DNA of 64,000 nucleotides from Streptomyces sp. NBC_00249 (GTDB lineage Bacteria > Actinomycetota > Actinomycetes > Streptomycetales > Streptomycetaceae). Under the pieces are notes generated by a model. It worked only from the letters and a program-made list of their open reading frames with translations. It ran no database searches and was not told the origin of the DNA. The stretch covers positions 496,001 to 560,000 of the forward strand of contig NZ_JAPEMV010000001.1 in the NCBI RefSeq assembly GCF_026342355.1, written 5' to 3'. Shown piece after piece: positions 18,331-26,339 of this stretch; position 1 is the first letter of the stretch, and the number at the start of each line of letters is the position of its first letter. The position numbers and the translations under genes were made by a program.

Positions 18331-19301
18331 CGGGGTCCTCCGTCGTGGGCCGGTACGACGACCAGCCGGCCGGTGGTGGCGCCGTCGGCGAGGCGCTGGA
18401 CGGCGTCGGCGGCGCCGGTGAGGGGGACGCGTTCGCTGACGAGGGGTTTGACGGTTCCCTCGGCGGCGAGGCGGGTGAGTTCGGTGTGGCAGGCGAGGAC
18501 GGCGGCGGGGTCCTTGGCGGCGTAGAGGCCCCAGTGCAGGCCGAGGATCGCGTAGTTCTTCACCAGGGCGTGGTTGAGGGCGGGCGCGGGGATGGTGCCG
18601 CCGGCGAAGCCGACGACCACGATCCGGCCCTCGAAGGCCACGCATTTGGCGGAGGCGGTGTAGGCGTCCCCGCCGACCGGGTCGTAGACCACGTCGGCGC
18701 CGCGGCCGCCGGTGAACTCCTTCACGCGGGCGACGAGGTCCTCGGAGGTGCGGTCGATGACGAGGTCGCAGCCGAGTTCCTCGGCGGTGCGCGTCTTGGC
18801 CTTGCCTCCGACGACGCCGATGACGGTGGCTCCGGCGGCCTTGCCGAGCTGGACGGCTGCGCTGCCGACCCCGCCGGCGGCGGCGTGCACGAGGAGGGTC
18901 TCGCCGGCCTGGATCCGGGCCCGGCGGTGCAGTCCGAACCAGCCGGTCTGGTAGCCGATGTGCAGGGCGGCGGCCTCGGCGTCGTCGAGGGACTCCGGGG
19001 CGGGGAGCAGGGCGCGCGCGGGGGCGGTGACGTACTCGGCGAAGCCGCCGTGGGGCAGGCTCGGGTTGGCGATGACGCGACGGCCGTCCTCGGTCTCACC
19101 GCAGATCTCGACGCCGGGGGTGAAGGGCAGCGGGGGCCTGATCTGGTACTGGCCGCGCACGAGGAGGGCGTCGGGGAAGTTGACGTTCGCCGCGAGCACC
19201 TTGAGCCTCACCTCACCCTCGCCGGGCACCGGTTCGGGGACCTCCTCGAGGCGCATGGCCTCGCGGGGCTCGCCCAGGGTGTGTACTCGCCATGCCTGCA
19301 T
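18327..19301 (-). CDS. NADPH:quinone oxidoreductase, zinc-free MDR family
   Basis: The 324-residue protein is a medium-chain reductase of the quinone oxidoreductase branch: GroES-like N-domain (VLAANVNFPDALLVRGQY, FTPGVEICGE), then the Rossmann motif with VHAAAGGVGSAAVQLGKAAGATVIGV. The zinc ligands of alcohol dehydrogenases are absent. The usual AAGGVG signature is intact. It heads the three-gene ACAD operon, and a palindromic site lies about 47 bases upstream of the start. It may supply or drain reducing equivalents for that acyl-CoA pathway. Confidence 0.88.
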   Translation of the reverse strand: MQAWRVHTLGEPREAMRLEEVPEPVPGEGEVRLKVLAANVNFPDALLVRGQYQIRPPLPFTPGVEICGETEDGRRVIANPSLPHGGFAEYVTAPARALLPAPESLDDAEAAALHIGYQTGWFGLHRRARIQAGETLLVHAAAGGVGSAAVQLGKAAGATVIGVVGGKAKTRTAEELGCDLVIDRTSEDLVARVKEFTGGRGADVVYDPVGGDAYTASAKCVAFEGRIVVVGFAGGTIPAPALNHALVKNYAILGLHWGLYAAKDPAAVLACHTELTRLAAEGTVKPLVSERVPLTGAADAVQRLADGATTGRLVVVPAHDGGPR

Positions 19302-19347
19302 CCGGGGCCTCCAGCCGCCGTCGAGGAACCACGCTCGGCGGCATACT

Positions 19348-19359
19348 AAGCGGTCGCTT
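19348..19359. promoter_or_regulatory. Palindromic operator upstream of the acyl-CoA dehydrogenase operon
   Basis: The arms AAGCG and CGCTT surround GT (AAGCGGTCGCTT). On the minus strand the site abuts TAGTAT, an acceptable -10 hexamer, so a bound repressor would block transcription. TetR-type regulators of fatty-acid operons in actinomycetes use comparable palindromes. No adjacent regulator gene is seen; the cognate protein is unknown. Confidence 0.5.
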
Positions 19360-19541
19360 GCCCCCTTGGGAACCCTCGGTCCAGCCAGCTAGGTACACCC
19401 GCGCCCGCAGCGGCCGGCGCCCCCCGCGCACCCCGGCCGGGACTCCCGGAAATCGCACGCACGAACAACAGGTGAACGGGGATACCGGGAGATAGCATCA
19501 ACACGCCGCTCTCACAGGGCATATGACGCAACAGGGGATTC

Positions 19542-19576
19542 CGCGCGCCCGGAGCACACGACGCTCCGGGCGCGCG
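19542..19576. other. Hairpin in the leader of the HAF-repeat protein gene
   Basis: A perfect 14-bp stem (19542-19555 with 19563-19576) and 7-base loop lie 38 bases before the ATG at 19615. It may protect the transcript, attenuate it, or stop read-through; the remaining gap 19302-19614 shows only the operator described above and no gene. Confidence 0.55.
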
Positions 19577-19614
19577 TCTGCGCCGCACCCGCACACCACA
19601 GGGGGAATCGAGCC

Positions 19615-20742
19615 ATGAACCGCACACCCGTGAGACGGGCCGCCTCGGCCGCCGCCGCCGCGATCGTCCTCGCCGGAATCGTCACCGCCGCCGGCCCCGC
19701 CACGGCCGCCACCACCTGCACGCCCAGGCTCCAGGTGCTGGGCTCCCTGGGCGAGAGCATCTACAACCCCGGCAACCCGCAGGCGGAGGGCGTCCACGAC
19801 CTCGGCCCGGGCAACCTGTCGGTCGGCACCTCGGGCGGGCTGCCCGTGTACTGGACCGGCACCACGCTCCGCAAGGTCCCGCTGCCCGCCGGCCAGTCGG
19901 GCGAACTGGTCGCCGTGAACAAGGGCGGCCTGATGGTGGGCATCGTCCACGGCTCCGCCGGCTACGTGTTCACCTTCCGGGCGGGCGCCGCCGCGGTCAC
20001 CCCGCTGCCGGGCAGCGACTACGCGTACGGCGAGGCCGACGTCAACGACGCCGGGTACGTCGTCTCGCGCAACCAGGCGGGCGTGGGCCTGGTCTGGAAG
20101 GACGGCCAGAAGGTGCGCGAGCTGGCCCCGCCGGCGGACACCCCGGCGCACACCCGCGTCGACCTCGTCACCGGTATCAACAACAAGGGCGACATCCTCG
20201 GCACGGCCAAGCTGAACCACATCGACGACTCCGACCAGCAGAGGTGGGAGGTCTTCCCGGTGCTCTGGCCCGCCGACGGCGGGCCGGCGAAGTCCCTCGC
20301 CCCCAGCGGCGGCGGCCTGTACCAGGAGAGCTACGTCCAGGACCTCGACGAGAGCGGCTCCGTCGTCGGCTACGACTGGTACGGGCCGGGATACCAGTTC
20401 ACGCCGTGGACCTGGACGCCCCCGTACACCACGCCCGGCACCTCCCCCGGCGTGCTGAACACCCACCCGTACGGGACGTTCGAGGCGATCAGCCCCACCA
20501 CCAAGGTCACCGTCGGCACCGCCAAGTTCCACCCGGACGAGACGACGCTGGCCGATCAGGCGCAGCTGTGGCCGGGTACGGGTCCGGTGCTCGCGCTGCC
20601 GCGGCTCGCGGCGGGCAAGGCCAGCATCGCCGAGGCCGTCTCCGACGACGGCCGGGTCGGCGGCGCCGCCGTCAACGCCAAGGGCAAGCTCAAGCCGGTG
20701 ATCTGGACCTGCGCGACGAAGCAGGCGTACCTGCCGCAGTAG
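19615..20742 (+). CDS. Secreted HAF-repeat-like protein
   Basis: The 375-residue precursor has a Sec signal peptide (PVRRAASAAAAAIVLAGIV ... TAA) and then repeated short beta units with the pattern xxxINxxGxIxG (VNDAGYVVSR, INNKGDILGTA, LDESGSVVGYD, VSDDGRVGGAA) typical of extracellular HAF repeats, which build a propeller-like fold. Two cysteines sit at the ends of the mature part (TTCTPRL and WTCATK), perhaps closing the ring by a disulfide. RBS GGGGGAAT lies upstream. Function unknown. Confidence 0.75.
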   Translation: MNRTPVRRAASAAAAAIVLAGIVTAAGPATAATTCTPRLQVLGSLGESIYNPGNPQAEGVHDLGPGNLSVGTSGGLPVYWTGTTLRKVPLPAGQSGELVAVNKGGLMVGIVHGSAGYVFTFRAGAAAVTPLPGSDYAYGEADVNDAGYVVSRNQAGVGLVWKDGQKVRELAPPADTPAHTRVDLVTGINNKGDILGTAKLNHIDDSDQQRWEVFPVLWPADGGPAKSLAPSGGGLYQESYVQDLDESGSVVGYDWYGPGYQFTPWTWTPPYTTPGTSPGVLNTHPYGTFEAISPTTKVTVGTAKFHPDETTLADQAQLWPGTGPVLALPRLAAGKASIAEAVSDDGRVGGAAVNAKGKLKPVIWTCATKQAYLPQ

Positions 20743-20805
20743 TGGCGAGGCAGCGGGACCGTCATGAGCATGGCGATCTGAGCGTCCGCACGCTATCGAT
20801 GCCCC

Positions 20806-21705
20806 ATGACGGACAACGCCCCGCGCGGGCTGCCCGCGCCGCCGCCGCTCGGCGCCGCCGCCCTGCCCCCCGGTACGTACGGGGGGCAGGTGGTCCTGGT
20901 GACCGGCGGCGGCACCGGGCTGGGCAAGGCCATCGCCGCCGAGTTCGCCCGGCTCGGCGCCGACCTGGTGATCGCGGGCCGCCGGGCCGGGCAACTGGAG
21001 GCGGCCTGCGAGGAGTTGACGGCCGTTCCCGGAGCGGGCCGGGTGACGGCCGCCGTCTGCGACATCCGGGACCCGGAGCGGGTCGCCGAGGTCTTCGACG
21101 CGGCCGAGGCGGCGCTCGGGGTGCCGGACGTCCTCGTCAACAACGCCGCCGCCAATTTCCCCTGCCCGGCGGAGGACCTGTCCCCGAACGCCTGGCGGGC
21201 GGTGGTGGACACCACCTTGACCGGAACCTGGTTCGCCACGAGGGAGTTCGGCCGGCGCCACCTCGCGGCCGGCACGCCCGGGTCGATCGTCAGCATCGGC
21301 GCTTCCTACGCCTGGACGGGCGGACCCGGCTTCGCTCACAGCGCCGCCGCGAAGGCCGGGGTGAAGAACCTGGTGGAGACGCTCGCCGTGGAGTGGGGCC
21401 CGTACGGCATCCAGATCAACGGCCTGGTGCCGGGGCTGTTCCCGCACTCCGACATGACCGAGGACATCCGGGGCGGCCTGGAGCGCGCCGCGCCCGCCGA
21501 CCGGGCCGCCCGGCAGCCCGCCCTGCGGGTGGGCGTACCCCGCGAACTGGGCTGGGCCGCCACCTTCCTGGCCTCCCCGTACGCCCGTTTCGTCACCGGG
21601 CACACGCTGGTGGTGGACGGCGCGAACTGGCAGCGGCGGGCCTTGGTCAACCCCGAGGTGGTGCCGGTGCGCGAGCAGCTGGGGCGCGGGCCGTTCAGCC
21701 CGTGA
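20806..21705 (+). CDS. SDR oxidoreductase resembling 2,4-dienoyl-CoA reductase
   Basis: The 299-residue protein has the NADP-binding TGGGTGLGKAIA and the NNAAANF motif. The classical YxxxK is missing: His178 stands where Tyr would be (FAHSAAAKAG). Instead Tyr168, Ser179 and Lys183 match in spacing the Tyr199/Ser210/Lys214 set of mitochondrial 2,4-dienoyl-CoA reductase. The best guess is removal of pre-existing double bonds during unsaturated fatty-acid oxidation. A TetR gene follows 50 bases downstream in the same direction. Confidence 0.8.
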   Translation: MTDNAPRGLPAPPPLGAAALPPGTYGGQVVLVTGGGTGLGKAIAAEFARLGADLVIAGRRAGQLEAACEELTAVPGAGRVTAAVCDIRDPERVAEVFDAAEAALGVPDVLVNNAAANFPCPAEDLSPNAWRAVVDTTLTGTWFATREFGRRHLAAGTPGSIVSIGASYAWTGGPGFAHSAAAKAGVKNLVETLAVEWGPYGIQINGLVPGLFPHSDMTEDIRGGLERAAPADRAARQPALRVGVPRELGWAATFLASPYARFVTGHTLVVDGANWQRRALVNPEVVPVREQLGRGPFSP

Positions 21706-21755
21706 ACCGGCCGCGTCCGAGGGGCGTGTGGCAGATTGGCCCCGGAGGTGTTGCA

Positions 21756-22382
21756 GTGAGTCCGGTACGGGAAGCGCACGGCGGGGCCGGTCCGACGGGA
21801 CGCCCCTCGCTGACGGAGCGGCGCAGAGCGGCCACCCGCTCGGAGATCGCCGAGGCGGCGGCCGCCCTGTTCTCCGAACGCGGCTACGAGGCCACGACGG
21901 TGGAGGACATCGCGCGCGCCGCCGGGATCTCCCTGCGCACCTTCTACCGCTACTGCCCTACGAAGGAGGATGCGCTCACCCCCGTCCTGACGGCCGGGGT
22001 CGCGCAGCTGGTGGAGCAGCTGGCCCTGCGCCCGGCGGCGGAACCGGTCACCGAGGCGGTCCAGGCCGCCTTCGTCACGGCGACGGCGGGCGACCGGTAC
22101 GCGCAGCCGGGCCAGACGGTGCGGCTGATCCAGGTGATGAGCCGGGTGCCGGAGATCCGGCTGCGCTGGCTCGCGGTCGCGCGGGCCATGCAGGACCGCC
22201 TCGTCCCGGTGCTGGCGGCGCGCACCGGCCGGGCGGAGTCGGCGTTGGAGACCCGGGTGCTCGCGGCGGTGCTGATCGACGCGGTGACCGTCGCGCTGGA
22301 GCACTGGGCCGCCGAGGAGGGGCGCGAGCCGCTGCACGAGGTCTCGGCGCGGGCGCTGGCGCTGCTGAGGGTGGCGGAGTAG
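21756..22382 (+). CDS. TetR-family transcriptional regulator
   Basis: The 208-residue protein has an N-terminal helix-turn-helix (RSEIAEAAAALFSERGYEAT, then VEDIARAAGISLRTFYRYCPTKEDAL) and a helical ligand domain. The GTG at 21756 is preferred because GGAGG lies eight bases upstream. It follows the dienoyl-CoA-reductase-like gene, and may sense acyl-CoA and control it, though no clear palindrome was found between them. Confidence 0.85.
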   Translation: MSPVREAHGGAGPTGRPSLTERRRAATRSEIAEAAAALFSERGYEATTVEDIARAAGISLRTFYRYCPTKEDALTPVLTAGVAQLVEQLALRPAAEPVTEAVQAAFVTATAGDRYAQPGQTVRLIQVMSRVPEIRLRWLAVARAMQDRLVPVLAARTGRAESALETRVLAAVLIDAVTVALEHWAAEEGREPLHEVSARALALLRVAE

Positions 22383-22439
22383 GCCCTCCCGGTGTGCGGG
22401 GCGGGGCCGTTGTCAGTGGCCTGAGGCACCATCAGGAGC

Positions 22440-24257
22440 ATGATGATCGACGACTGGGAACCCTTCCTGCGTACCTGGAGCACCGAGCGCGACGCCGCCG
22501 TCCGCGCCGAGGACCCTTCGGTGGAGCCCCTGGGCTGGCTGGGCTTCGAACCGGCCCCGGCGGAGCGGATCGAGGCGCTCGAAGCACGGCTGGGGGCCCG
22601 GCTGCCGCCCTCGTACCGGTCGTTCCTGGCCGTGACCGACGGGTGGCGCTGGGCCGGGGAGTCCGTGTACCTGCTCGCCGGGACGGAGCGGGTGGGGCTG
22701 ATGCGGGACCTGACGCCCTCGCTCCGGGACAGCCTGCAGATATGGGACCAGGAAGACGTCGAGGAGATGGACGAGGAGGAGATCGAGGCCTGGACGGAGG
22801 AGGACGAGGAGAACTGGACGAGCGAGCAGTGGCAGCGGGCCGTCCAGATCTCCCTGGAGGGAGACCAGACCTGGCTGTTCCTCGACCCGGGTGACGTCGA
22901 CGACCGGGGCGAGTGGGCGGCGTACAGGTACTCCAGCTGGCGCGGGGAGGGACCGGACCGGCACGCGTCCTTCGGCGAGCTCATGCACGAGGAATTTCGG
23001 AGCTTCCACCGTTTGCGCAAGCCGCCCGGCGAGACGCGTCGGCGGCTGGCGGCGCAGGTGGAGCGGGCGAGGACGGACCTCCTCGCCGGGCGCCTCGACG
23101 AGGCGGAGTCACAGCTGGCGGACGCGCACGAGTTCCGCCTCCCGGCGGCGGCCGTGTACCTGAGCCAGATCCGGGGGCTGCGTGGGGACCACTCCACACT
23201 GTCCGAGGCCCGGGCCTCACTCACGAAGGGCGACCCCCTGCTGGCCCGTGCCGTCCTGCCGGTCCTGGCTGCTGTCACCGAGCAGCGGTCGACTTCCCAT
23301 CAGGTCCCTGACAACGCACTCGGCGGCCACCGCCTGCGCTTCCGCGAAGGCCCGTGGCAGCCCTGGGCCGACGAGGCTCTCGACCGGGCCCGGGAGCTGG
23401 CGAAGTGGGGTGACCCGGAGGCGGCCTGGCAAGTGCTGGCCACGGAGGCGCTGCCCGGGTGGACGCCGGTCGGCGACCACCACGTGGCCCCCGTCGAGCT
23501 GATGGCCGACCCCTTTCTGGCCCCGCTGATCACTCCGGAGCGAGCCCGGCGCATCCTGACGACTCCACGCCCGGGGACGGCCGTCGCGGCGGGTCCCGCC
23601 GAGGCCGCGTCGGAGGACCCGTCCGGGCTGCTGGAGGGCGGGTGGCACACCTCCGCCGTCTGCCTGACCTTCGCCCGCGCCACCGAGCCACGGAAGCTGG
23701 CGATCCGGCTGGGCGCGGGACCGGAGCCCGTGCGGCCGTCCCCGGACAGCCTCGGCGCGGCGTTGTTCTTCCGTCCCGAGGGCACGGACCGTCCGGACCG
23801 GAGCATGCTGCACCTCGGAGTCGCCGCCGGAGGCTGGAGCTTCGTCGCGGAAGCTTCGGCCAGACCCGTGGCCCCGTCCGAGCCGCCCGTCCCCGGGATC
23901 AGCCTGTGGCGCACGTACCCTGACGAGCCGGTCCAGGTACGGTACGCCGACCAGGACGGCCGGGTCGTCTGGTCGCTGACGGCTCCCCCCGAGGGGCCGT
24001 ACGACGCGGACGGCCCCGTGGTGCGCGGCGGCGCCGATCCGGGGCTGCTGGACGCCGAGTTGGCGGGGGCGGGCCTGCTGCGCGCGGACGGACTCGTGGT
24101 GGGGCGGGACCCGGGGCTCGTGGCGGTGGTCGCCCGGCGTTTCGGGCTGTACCTCACCCCGTGCACGGCCCGGCGCGAGCGGCTGCCTTTCCTCAGCGTC
24201 GCCCGGCCGGAAGTCCGGCCGACGGACGGCACCCATACGTTCTGGGAGCGCGGCTGA
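22440..24257 (+). CDS. Large SUKH (SMI1/KNR4)-domain protein
   Basis: The protein has 605 residues. The N-terminal 170 form a SMI1/KNR4 domain (RIEALEARLGARLPPSYRSFLAVTDGWRW) interrupted by a very acidic stretch (EDVEEMDEEEIEAWTEED). The middle is helical with TPR-like spacing (AQVERARTDLLAGRLDEAESQL), and the last 250 residues are unassigned beta-rich sequence. SUKH proteins often act as immunity proteins against secreted toxins, but no toxin gene is adjacent here. Two ATGs stand in tandem; the second has better spacing from GGAG. It converges on an enoyl-CoA hydratase gene. Confidence 0.75.
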   Translation: MMIDDWEPFLRTWSTERDAAVRAEDPSVEPLGWLGFEPAPAERIEALEARLGARLPPSYRSFLAVTDGWRWAGESVYLLAGTERVGLMRDLTPSLRDSLQIWDQEDVEEMDEEEIEAWTEEDEENWTSEQWQRAVQISLEGDQTWLFLDPGDVDDRGEWAAYRYSSWRGEGPDRHASFGELMHEEFRSFHRLRKPPGETRRRLAAQVERARTDLLAGRLDEAESQLADAHEFRLPAAAVYLSQIRGLRGDHSTLSEARASLTKGDPLLARAVLPVLAAVTEQRSTSHQVPDNALGGHRLRFREGPWQPWADEALDRARELAKWGDPEAAWQVLATEALPGWTPVGDHHVAPVELMADPFLAPLITPERARRILTTPRPGTAVAAGPAEAASEDPSGLLEGGWHTSAVCLTFARATEPRKLAIRLGAGPEPVRPSPDSLGAALFFRPEGTDRPDRSMLHLGVAAGGWSFVAEASARPVAPSEPPVPGISLWRTYPDEPVQVRYADQDGRVVWSLTAPPEGPYDADGPVVRGGADPGLLDAELAGAGLLRADGLVVGRDPGLVAVVARRFGLYLTPCTARRERLPFLSVARPEVRPTDGTHTFWERG

Positions 24258-24266
24258 GATCCGCGC

Positions 24267-25112
24267 TCACGCTCCCCTGAACCGGGGCTCCCGGCGGGCC
24301 GCCTGGGCGCCGTAGCCCTCGCGGGAGTCCTCGGAGGTGAGGGTGAGGGCGGCCGTCAGGGCGACCCCGTCGAGGGCGGCGGGCAGGGCGGCATCGGCGT
24401 AGGAGTCGACGGCGCGCTTGATGCCCTGGACGGCGAGCGGGGCGTTGGCCGCGATCTCGGCGGCCAGGGCGCGGGAGGCGGCGTCCAGTTCGCTCCCGGG
24501 GACCACCAGCTGGACGAGGTTGAGGCGTTCGGCGGTTGCGGCGTCGATGCGGCGGCCGGTCAGGGCCAGGAACTTGGCCCAGCCGGCCCCCGCGTCCCGG
24601 GCGATCCGCAGGTCCCCGCCCGCGTCGACGGCCACCCCGAGGCGGGCCTCGGGGAGGGCGAAGACGGCGTCCTCGGCGGCGACGCGGATGTCGGCCATCA
24701 GCGCCAGTTCGAAGCCGAAGCCGAGGCAGTAGCCCTGGACGGCGGCGACGACCGGCTGCGGCAGCCGGGACAGGACCGCGAAGCGCTCGTGGACCCAGCG
24801 GATGCCCTCGTAGTAGTTCCGGGTCCGTTCGGCGGCGGACTCCCCCGTGACGGCCCCGCCGGGTGCCTTCACGTCGATGCCCGCGCAGAAGGCCCGGCCC
24901 TCCGCTCGCAGCAGGACCACCCGGGCCGAGGGGTCGAAGCGGATCCGGTCGGCCAGTAGGCCGAGCTGGCGCGTGGACTCCCAGCTCCAGCCGTTGAGCC
25001 GGTCCGGGCGGCAGAGGGTGAGGACCGCGATCCCGTCCGCGACCTCCAGCCGGATCCGTTCCTCGCCCTCGCCGATCTGTGTGGAGACAGTGTCGATCAC
25101 CGTGTACCGCAC
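24267..25112 (-). CDS. Enoyl-CoA hydratase/isomerase family protein
   Basis: The 281-residue crotonase-fold protein has the oxyanion-hole strands RAFCAGIDVKAPGG and VQGYCLGFGFELALMADIRVA and the C-terminal trimerisation region. The usual hydratase Glu pair is not clear: the second position falls in EARLGVAVDAGG, so isomerase or another crotonase activity is possible. The start is GTG at 25112 with no good Shine-Dalgarno; a TTATCA at 25119-25124 would put the transcript start at or near the GTG, so the message may be leaderless. A palindrome lies just upstream. Confidence 0.85.
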   Translation of the reverse strand: MRYTVIDTVSTQIGEGEERIRLEVADGIAVLTLCRPDRLNGWSWESTRQLGLLADRIRFDPSARVVLLRAEGRAFCAGIDVKAPGGAVTGESAAERTRNYYEGIRWVHERFAVLSRLPQPVVAAVQGYCLGFGFELALMADIRVAAEDAVFALPEARLGVAVDAGGDLRIARDAGAGWAKFLALTGRRIDAATAERLNLVQLVVPGSELDAASRALAAEIAANAPLAVQGIKRAVDSYADAALPAALDGVALTAALTLTSEDSREGYGAQAARREPRFRGA

Positions 25113-25124
25113 CCCCGTTGATAA

Positions 25125-25139
25125 CTGACGGATCGTCAG
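25125..25139. promoter_or_regulatory. Palindromic operator of the enoyl-CoA hydratase gene
   Basis: CTGACG (25125-25130) and CGTCAG (25134-25139) are perfect arms around GAT. On the minus strand the site immediately precedes the TTATCA that could serve as the -10 element. This is the size and form expected of a TetR-family repressor site. Confidence 0.55.
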
Positions 25140-25154
25140 CTTAGGGGTGGGGGC

Positions 25155-25919
25155 TCAGCGGGGGAACACCTCGAACGGCACCGCCGGACGGCCGCCGAAG
25201 CGGGCCGCGGCCTGCTGGACGTTGCCGGTGAGGAAGGACCGTACGTACTCCTCGGGGTCCTGGTCCGTCAGGCCCTCGATGTACGCCTTGTGCTCCAGCA
25301 GGGAGGCGATGGAACGCTCCAGGCCCGGGCCCGCGTCGACCGCGTGGGTGGGGGTGGAGGAACCGGCCACCGCGACCCAGCGCACGCCGTTCCACGGCTC
25401 CAGGCCCTGCTCGGAGATGAGCTCCGGGAAGATCCACCGGTTGCCCGCGTCGGCCGCCGCGTCCAGGGTGGCGCGGCCGACGGCGCGGTGGTCGGGGGTG
25501 TTCCAGTAGCCACCGCCGCCGACGCCGCCCCAGGTGTCGCGGTGGTTGAGGGTGACGACCAGTTCGGGGCGGTGGCGCCGGATGGCCGCCGCGATGTCGC
25601 GGCGCAGGCCGAGGGTGTACTCGACGACCCCGTCGCGGTGGTCGAGGAACTCGACGGCGGAGACCCCGACGACCGCCGCGCTCGCGCGCTGCTCGGCCTC
25701 GCGCAGCGGGCCGCACTCGGCCGGGGCGATCCCGTCGATGCCGGCCTCGCCCCGGGTGGCGAGGAGGTAGACGACCTCCCGGCCGCCGTCGGTCCAGTCG
25801 GCGACGGCCGCCGCGCAGCCGTACTCCAGGTCGTCGGGGTGGGCGACCACCGCGAGGGCGCGGCTCCAGTCGGCGGGCATGGGCTGCAGGGGGGCGGGCT
25901 GATCAGCTTTTTCGCTCAT
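25155..25919 (-). CDS. LmbE/PIG-L family N-acetylglucosaminyl deacetylase
   Basis: The 254-residue zinc hydrolase has the hallmark AHPDD motif at 26-30 (VVAHPDDLE), which gives His and Asp metal ligands and the catalytic Asp, and a later NTPDHRAVG with the third ligand. Relatives include MshB and Mca of mycothiol metabolism and deacetylases acting on secondary metabolites. The ATG at 25919 starts just before the conserved core. An mscR gene (mycothiol-linked) lies 1.4 kb away, but no operon joins them, so a role in mycothiol is only possible. Confidence 0.85.
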   Translation of the reverse strand: MSEKADQPAPLQPMPADWSRALAVVAHPDDLEYGCAAAVADWTDGGREVVYLLATRGEAGIDGIAPAECGPLREAEQRASAAVVGVSAVEFLDHRDGVVEYTLGLRRDIAAAIRRHRPELVVTLNHRDTWGGVGGGGYWNTPDHRAVGRATLDAAADAGNRWIFPELISEQGLEPWNGVRWVAVAGSSTPTHAVDAGPGLERSIASLLEHKAYIEGLTDQDPEEYVRSFLTGNVQQAAARFGGRPAVPFEVFPR

Positions 25920-26095
25920 GGTTCGCACCTTAGGCGAACGGACGGACACGGGCCCGCGCAGACCTCCCGGGCCGCGCGGCCGCACGGCGGGCAGCCGCAC
26001 GCACGGGCCGGACACACCACGTCCGGGCCCCGGACCGCCTCAACGGCCCCGGGCGCAGGCCCCCTTCACGATCCGGTCGGAACGGCCCGCACGGC

Positions 26096-26295
26096 GTGCA
26101 GCAGCGTACGGCGGTGGAACGGCTGGCAGCCCGGGCGGCACACGGAGGTCCGGGCGGAACTGCTGGCGACGGGCGCGGTGGTGGAGGCCGAGCGGGCCCG
26201 GTCGGGCCGGACCCTGTTCCTGCCCGGGGAGTGGACCGAGCTGAAGGCCCCGCACCTGCCGCTGGAGACCGCGAAGCCGACGGGCCGGGCCTGTG
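26096..26295 (+). pseudogene. Possible degraded coding fragment
   Basis: Two adjoining readings look protein-like: QQRTAVERLAARAA from about 26096 and, after a +1 shift near 26136, HTEVRAELLATGAVVEAE ... TLFLPGEWTELKAPHLPLET. Neither has a good start, and the sequence runs into the nadE terminator. I do not recognise the family. The rest of the 420-bp gap (25920-26339) shows nothing else I can name. Confidence 0.3.
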
Positions 26296-26332
26296 CCGTG
26301 TGCCCCGGGGCTCAGGCCTCCGGGGCACACGG
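26296..26332. terminator. nadE intrinsic terminator
   Basis: A perfect 13-bp stem (26296-26308 with 26320-26332) and an 11-base loop lie directly after the nadE stop on the minus strand. Confidence 0.8.
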
Positions 26333-26339
26333 GACGGCG

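Noticed and set aside
19498..21603. 701-codon frame opposite the HAF-repeat and SDR genes
   Set aside because: Both plus-strand genes have signal peptide or catalytic motifs; the antisense frame has none.
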